Of a DNA stretch of 7,947 nt, positions 6,898-7,947 are shown piece by piece (position 1 is the stretch's first letter; every line of letters begins with the position of its first letter). The stretch lies in assembly GCA_021159105.1 (NCBI GenBank), contig JAGGSM010000128.1, positions 1 through 7,947 of the forward strand. Direction: 5' to 3'. The position numbers were made by a program, and so were the translations under genes. Origin of the DNA: Candidatus Bipolaricaulota bacterium (GTDB lineage: Bacteria > Bipolaricaulota > Bipolaricaulia > UBA7950 > UBA9294). The notes below the pieces were generated by a model that was not told where the DNA came from, searched no databases, and saw only the letters and a list, made by a program, of their open reading frames with translations.

Positions 6898-7850
6898 CTG
6901 TCCTGCTTGCTGTCGTGAAGTTTTACTAGGATCGAATGCAATCTTTGCGGAAAGTCGGTGTAGATACCGCTTACACTGGCTGTCTGCGCCAGGCTGCGCA
7001 GCTTCTCTTCATCATTGTATGTCCACACGTACACCCCGTAGCCTTGGCTGCCCAAGTCGGCAGCTACCTTCGAGCTGAACGCGACAACGCTCGGCTCGTA
7101 CCCATCTGCCCCCAGTCCCGCAAGGAAGCTGGCTGCATCGAGCGGTGGAAAGATCACGAGTGCAGCAGTCGGGATCTTCGAATCGATCTCCTTCACCGCG
7201 CGCAGGATCTTGGTATCGAAGGAGGAGACCATCACCCGATCCTCCATACCGGTTGCGTGGATCAGCGCGACAAGTTTGTCTGCAATTTCCGCAGGAGTGA
7301 CGTAATCCATCGCTTTTACTTCGATGTCCATCCGCCAGTTGTGCTCTCTTGTGAACAGGAGCGCCTCGTGCATGGTGGGGACCTTCACCCCAACGTAGGC
7401 GTGCTGATCCTCCGCTGGGACGCTCCCCTCCGCGATCTGGCCGAACGGGTCGGTCTTCAGAAACCAGCTTCCAGCGTCGAGTTCCTCGATCTCTTCGAGG
7501 GTGAAGTCCTTCACCTCCCACGGGCTACGGTTGGGGAAGACCTCCTGCGCGTTGGTCGTGCGCGTCAGGGTCTCATCGTGCATCAGAATGAACACCCCGT
7601 CCTTGGTGAGACGCGTATCGATTCCCCACAGATCTGCTCCAGCGGTAAGCGCCTTCTCTCCAGCGATGATTGTGTTCTGTGGTGCGATCGAGGCCGCGCC
7701 AGCATGGGCGATGTTGAGGAGAGGACGATCAGCTCCGCGAAGGAAAATGTTCCCATCTGCACTGACCACGACACTATCCACAAGGAGCGTTGCCAGAACG
7801 ACAAGGATCAAAGACAGCGCTATCACTCGACTATGCCTAAAATACTTCAT
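6894..7850 (-). CDS. Exported GDPD-family protein with altered active-site residues
   Basis: Members of this family hydrolyse glycerophosphodiesters to sn-glycerol 3-phosphate and an alcohol. From ATG 7850 the protein has 318 residues, with an N-terminal hydrophobic stretch (9-30) ending VVVSA, a signal peptide or anchor, so it acts outside the cytoplasmic membrane. Family landmarks are present in order: IAHAG (47-51), APQNT (56-60), GADLWGIDTRLTKDG (71-85), HDETLTRTT (91-99), LDAGSWF (124-130), VPTMHEAL (156-163), MDIEVK (173-178), and VWTYNDEE and GIYTDFP near the C-terminus. Two departures stand out: HRG is HAG (Ala50), and the first Glu of the metal-binding ExD pair is Gly76. His49, Asp78, His91 and Glu176 remain. 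It may be weakly active, inactive or changed in specificity. A TTG start at 7916 is rejected because only ATG 7850 puts the signal peptide first. The stop overlaps the next gene as ATGA. Confidence 0.9.
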   Translation of the reverse strand: MKYFRHSRVIALSLILVVLATLLVDSVVVSADGNIFLRGADRPLLNIAHAGAASIAPQNTIIAGEKALTAGADLWGIDTRLTKDGVFILMHDETLTRTTNAQEVFPNRSPWEVKDFTLEEIEELDAGSWFLKTDPFGQIAEGSVPAEDQHAYVGVKVPTMHEALLFTREHNWRMDIEVKAMDYVTPAEIADKLVALIHATGMEDRVMVSSFDTKILRAVKEIDSKIPTAALVIFPPLDAASFLAGLGADGYEPSVVAFSSKVAADLGSQGYGVYVWTYNDEEKLRSLAQTASVSGIYTDFPQRLHSILVKLHDSKQDR

Positions 7851-7947
7851 GTTCCTGACATCTCCTGGCTTTTCTGTAGCAGAACTCTCGCCTCTTTCTT
7901 TCCTGCGCGAAACCAAGACGGGGATACTCCGCTTAATTCCTAGCCAC
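7851..7947. other. Upstream flank with no supported gene
   Basis: These 97 bases lie upstream of the GDPD-like gene and reach the window edge. On the minus strand AGGAG (11 bases before the ATG) and a closer AGGA could serve as ribosome sites. I found no convincing -35/-10 pair, so the promoter of the four-gene train may lie beyond the edge. Confidence 0.4.

Noticed and set aside
7848..7916. TTG start at 7916 for the GDPD-like gene
   Set aside because: It would add 22 charged residues before the signal peptide; ATG 7850 gives a standard export signal.
6936..7943. 335-codon open frame on the plus strand
   Set aside because: It mirrors the GDPD-like gene on the other strand, which has family motifs and a signal peptide; the plus-strand product shows none.
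1..7947. CRISPR array, tRNA, rRNA, insertion sequence or phage genes
   Set aside because: I saw no regularly spaced repeats, cloverleaf-like sequence, transposase motif or long terminal inverted repeats.

Overview
The window looks like chromosomal DNA from an anaerobic diderm (outer-membrane) bacterium. Anaerobic redox metabolism is shown by a soluble NuoE/NuoF-type pair of the NAD(P)-linked hydrogenase (Hnd/Hyd) kind. An outer membrane is suggested by a signal-peptide protein with beta-barrel-like strand patterning. By eye, base composition is in the mid-to-high fifties percent G+C, and the tetramer GATC is strikingly frequent. This style fits several poorly cultured anaerobic phyla (Bipolaricaulota/Acetothermia came to mind), but nothing here fixes the taxon.

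Layout. (1) Positions 1-2265, minus strand: hndA/nuoE followed by hndC/nuoF, joined by a GTGA overlap. The second gene runs off the left edge, so the expected catalytic partner (often an [FeFe]-hydrogenase subunit such as HndD/HydA) would lie outside the window. (2) Positions 2266-2446: a divergent intergenic region with a candidate promoter for each side and a small inverted repeat over the hnd-side -35. (3) Positions 2447-3088, plus strand: a lone Nudix hydrolase with an extra N-terminal domain of about 80 residues. It converges on the next gene with only 8 bases between stop codons. (4) Positions 3097-7850, minus strand: a tight four-gene train. In transcription order it holds an exported GDPD-family protein, an exported 466-residue protein of unknown function (ATGA overlap), dinB (DNA polymerase IV; 51-base gap containing an open 17-codon mini-ORF), and a probable outer-membrane beta-barrel protein (15 bases after dinB).

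How the parts may work together. HndA and HndC would pass electrons between NAD(P)H and an iron-sulfur wire serving a hydrogenase or similar partner. The four-gene train mixes three envelope or exported proteins with a translesion polymerase. The GDPD-like protein and the unknown protein are the most tightly coupled, and the GDPD copy departs from the usual active-site signature (HRG to HAG, and the first metal-ligand Glu of ExD to Gly). If there is something undescribed here, this exported pair is the best candidate. I saw no mobile element, CRISPR array, tRNA or rRNA.
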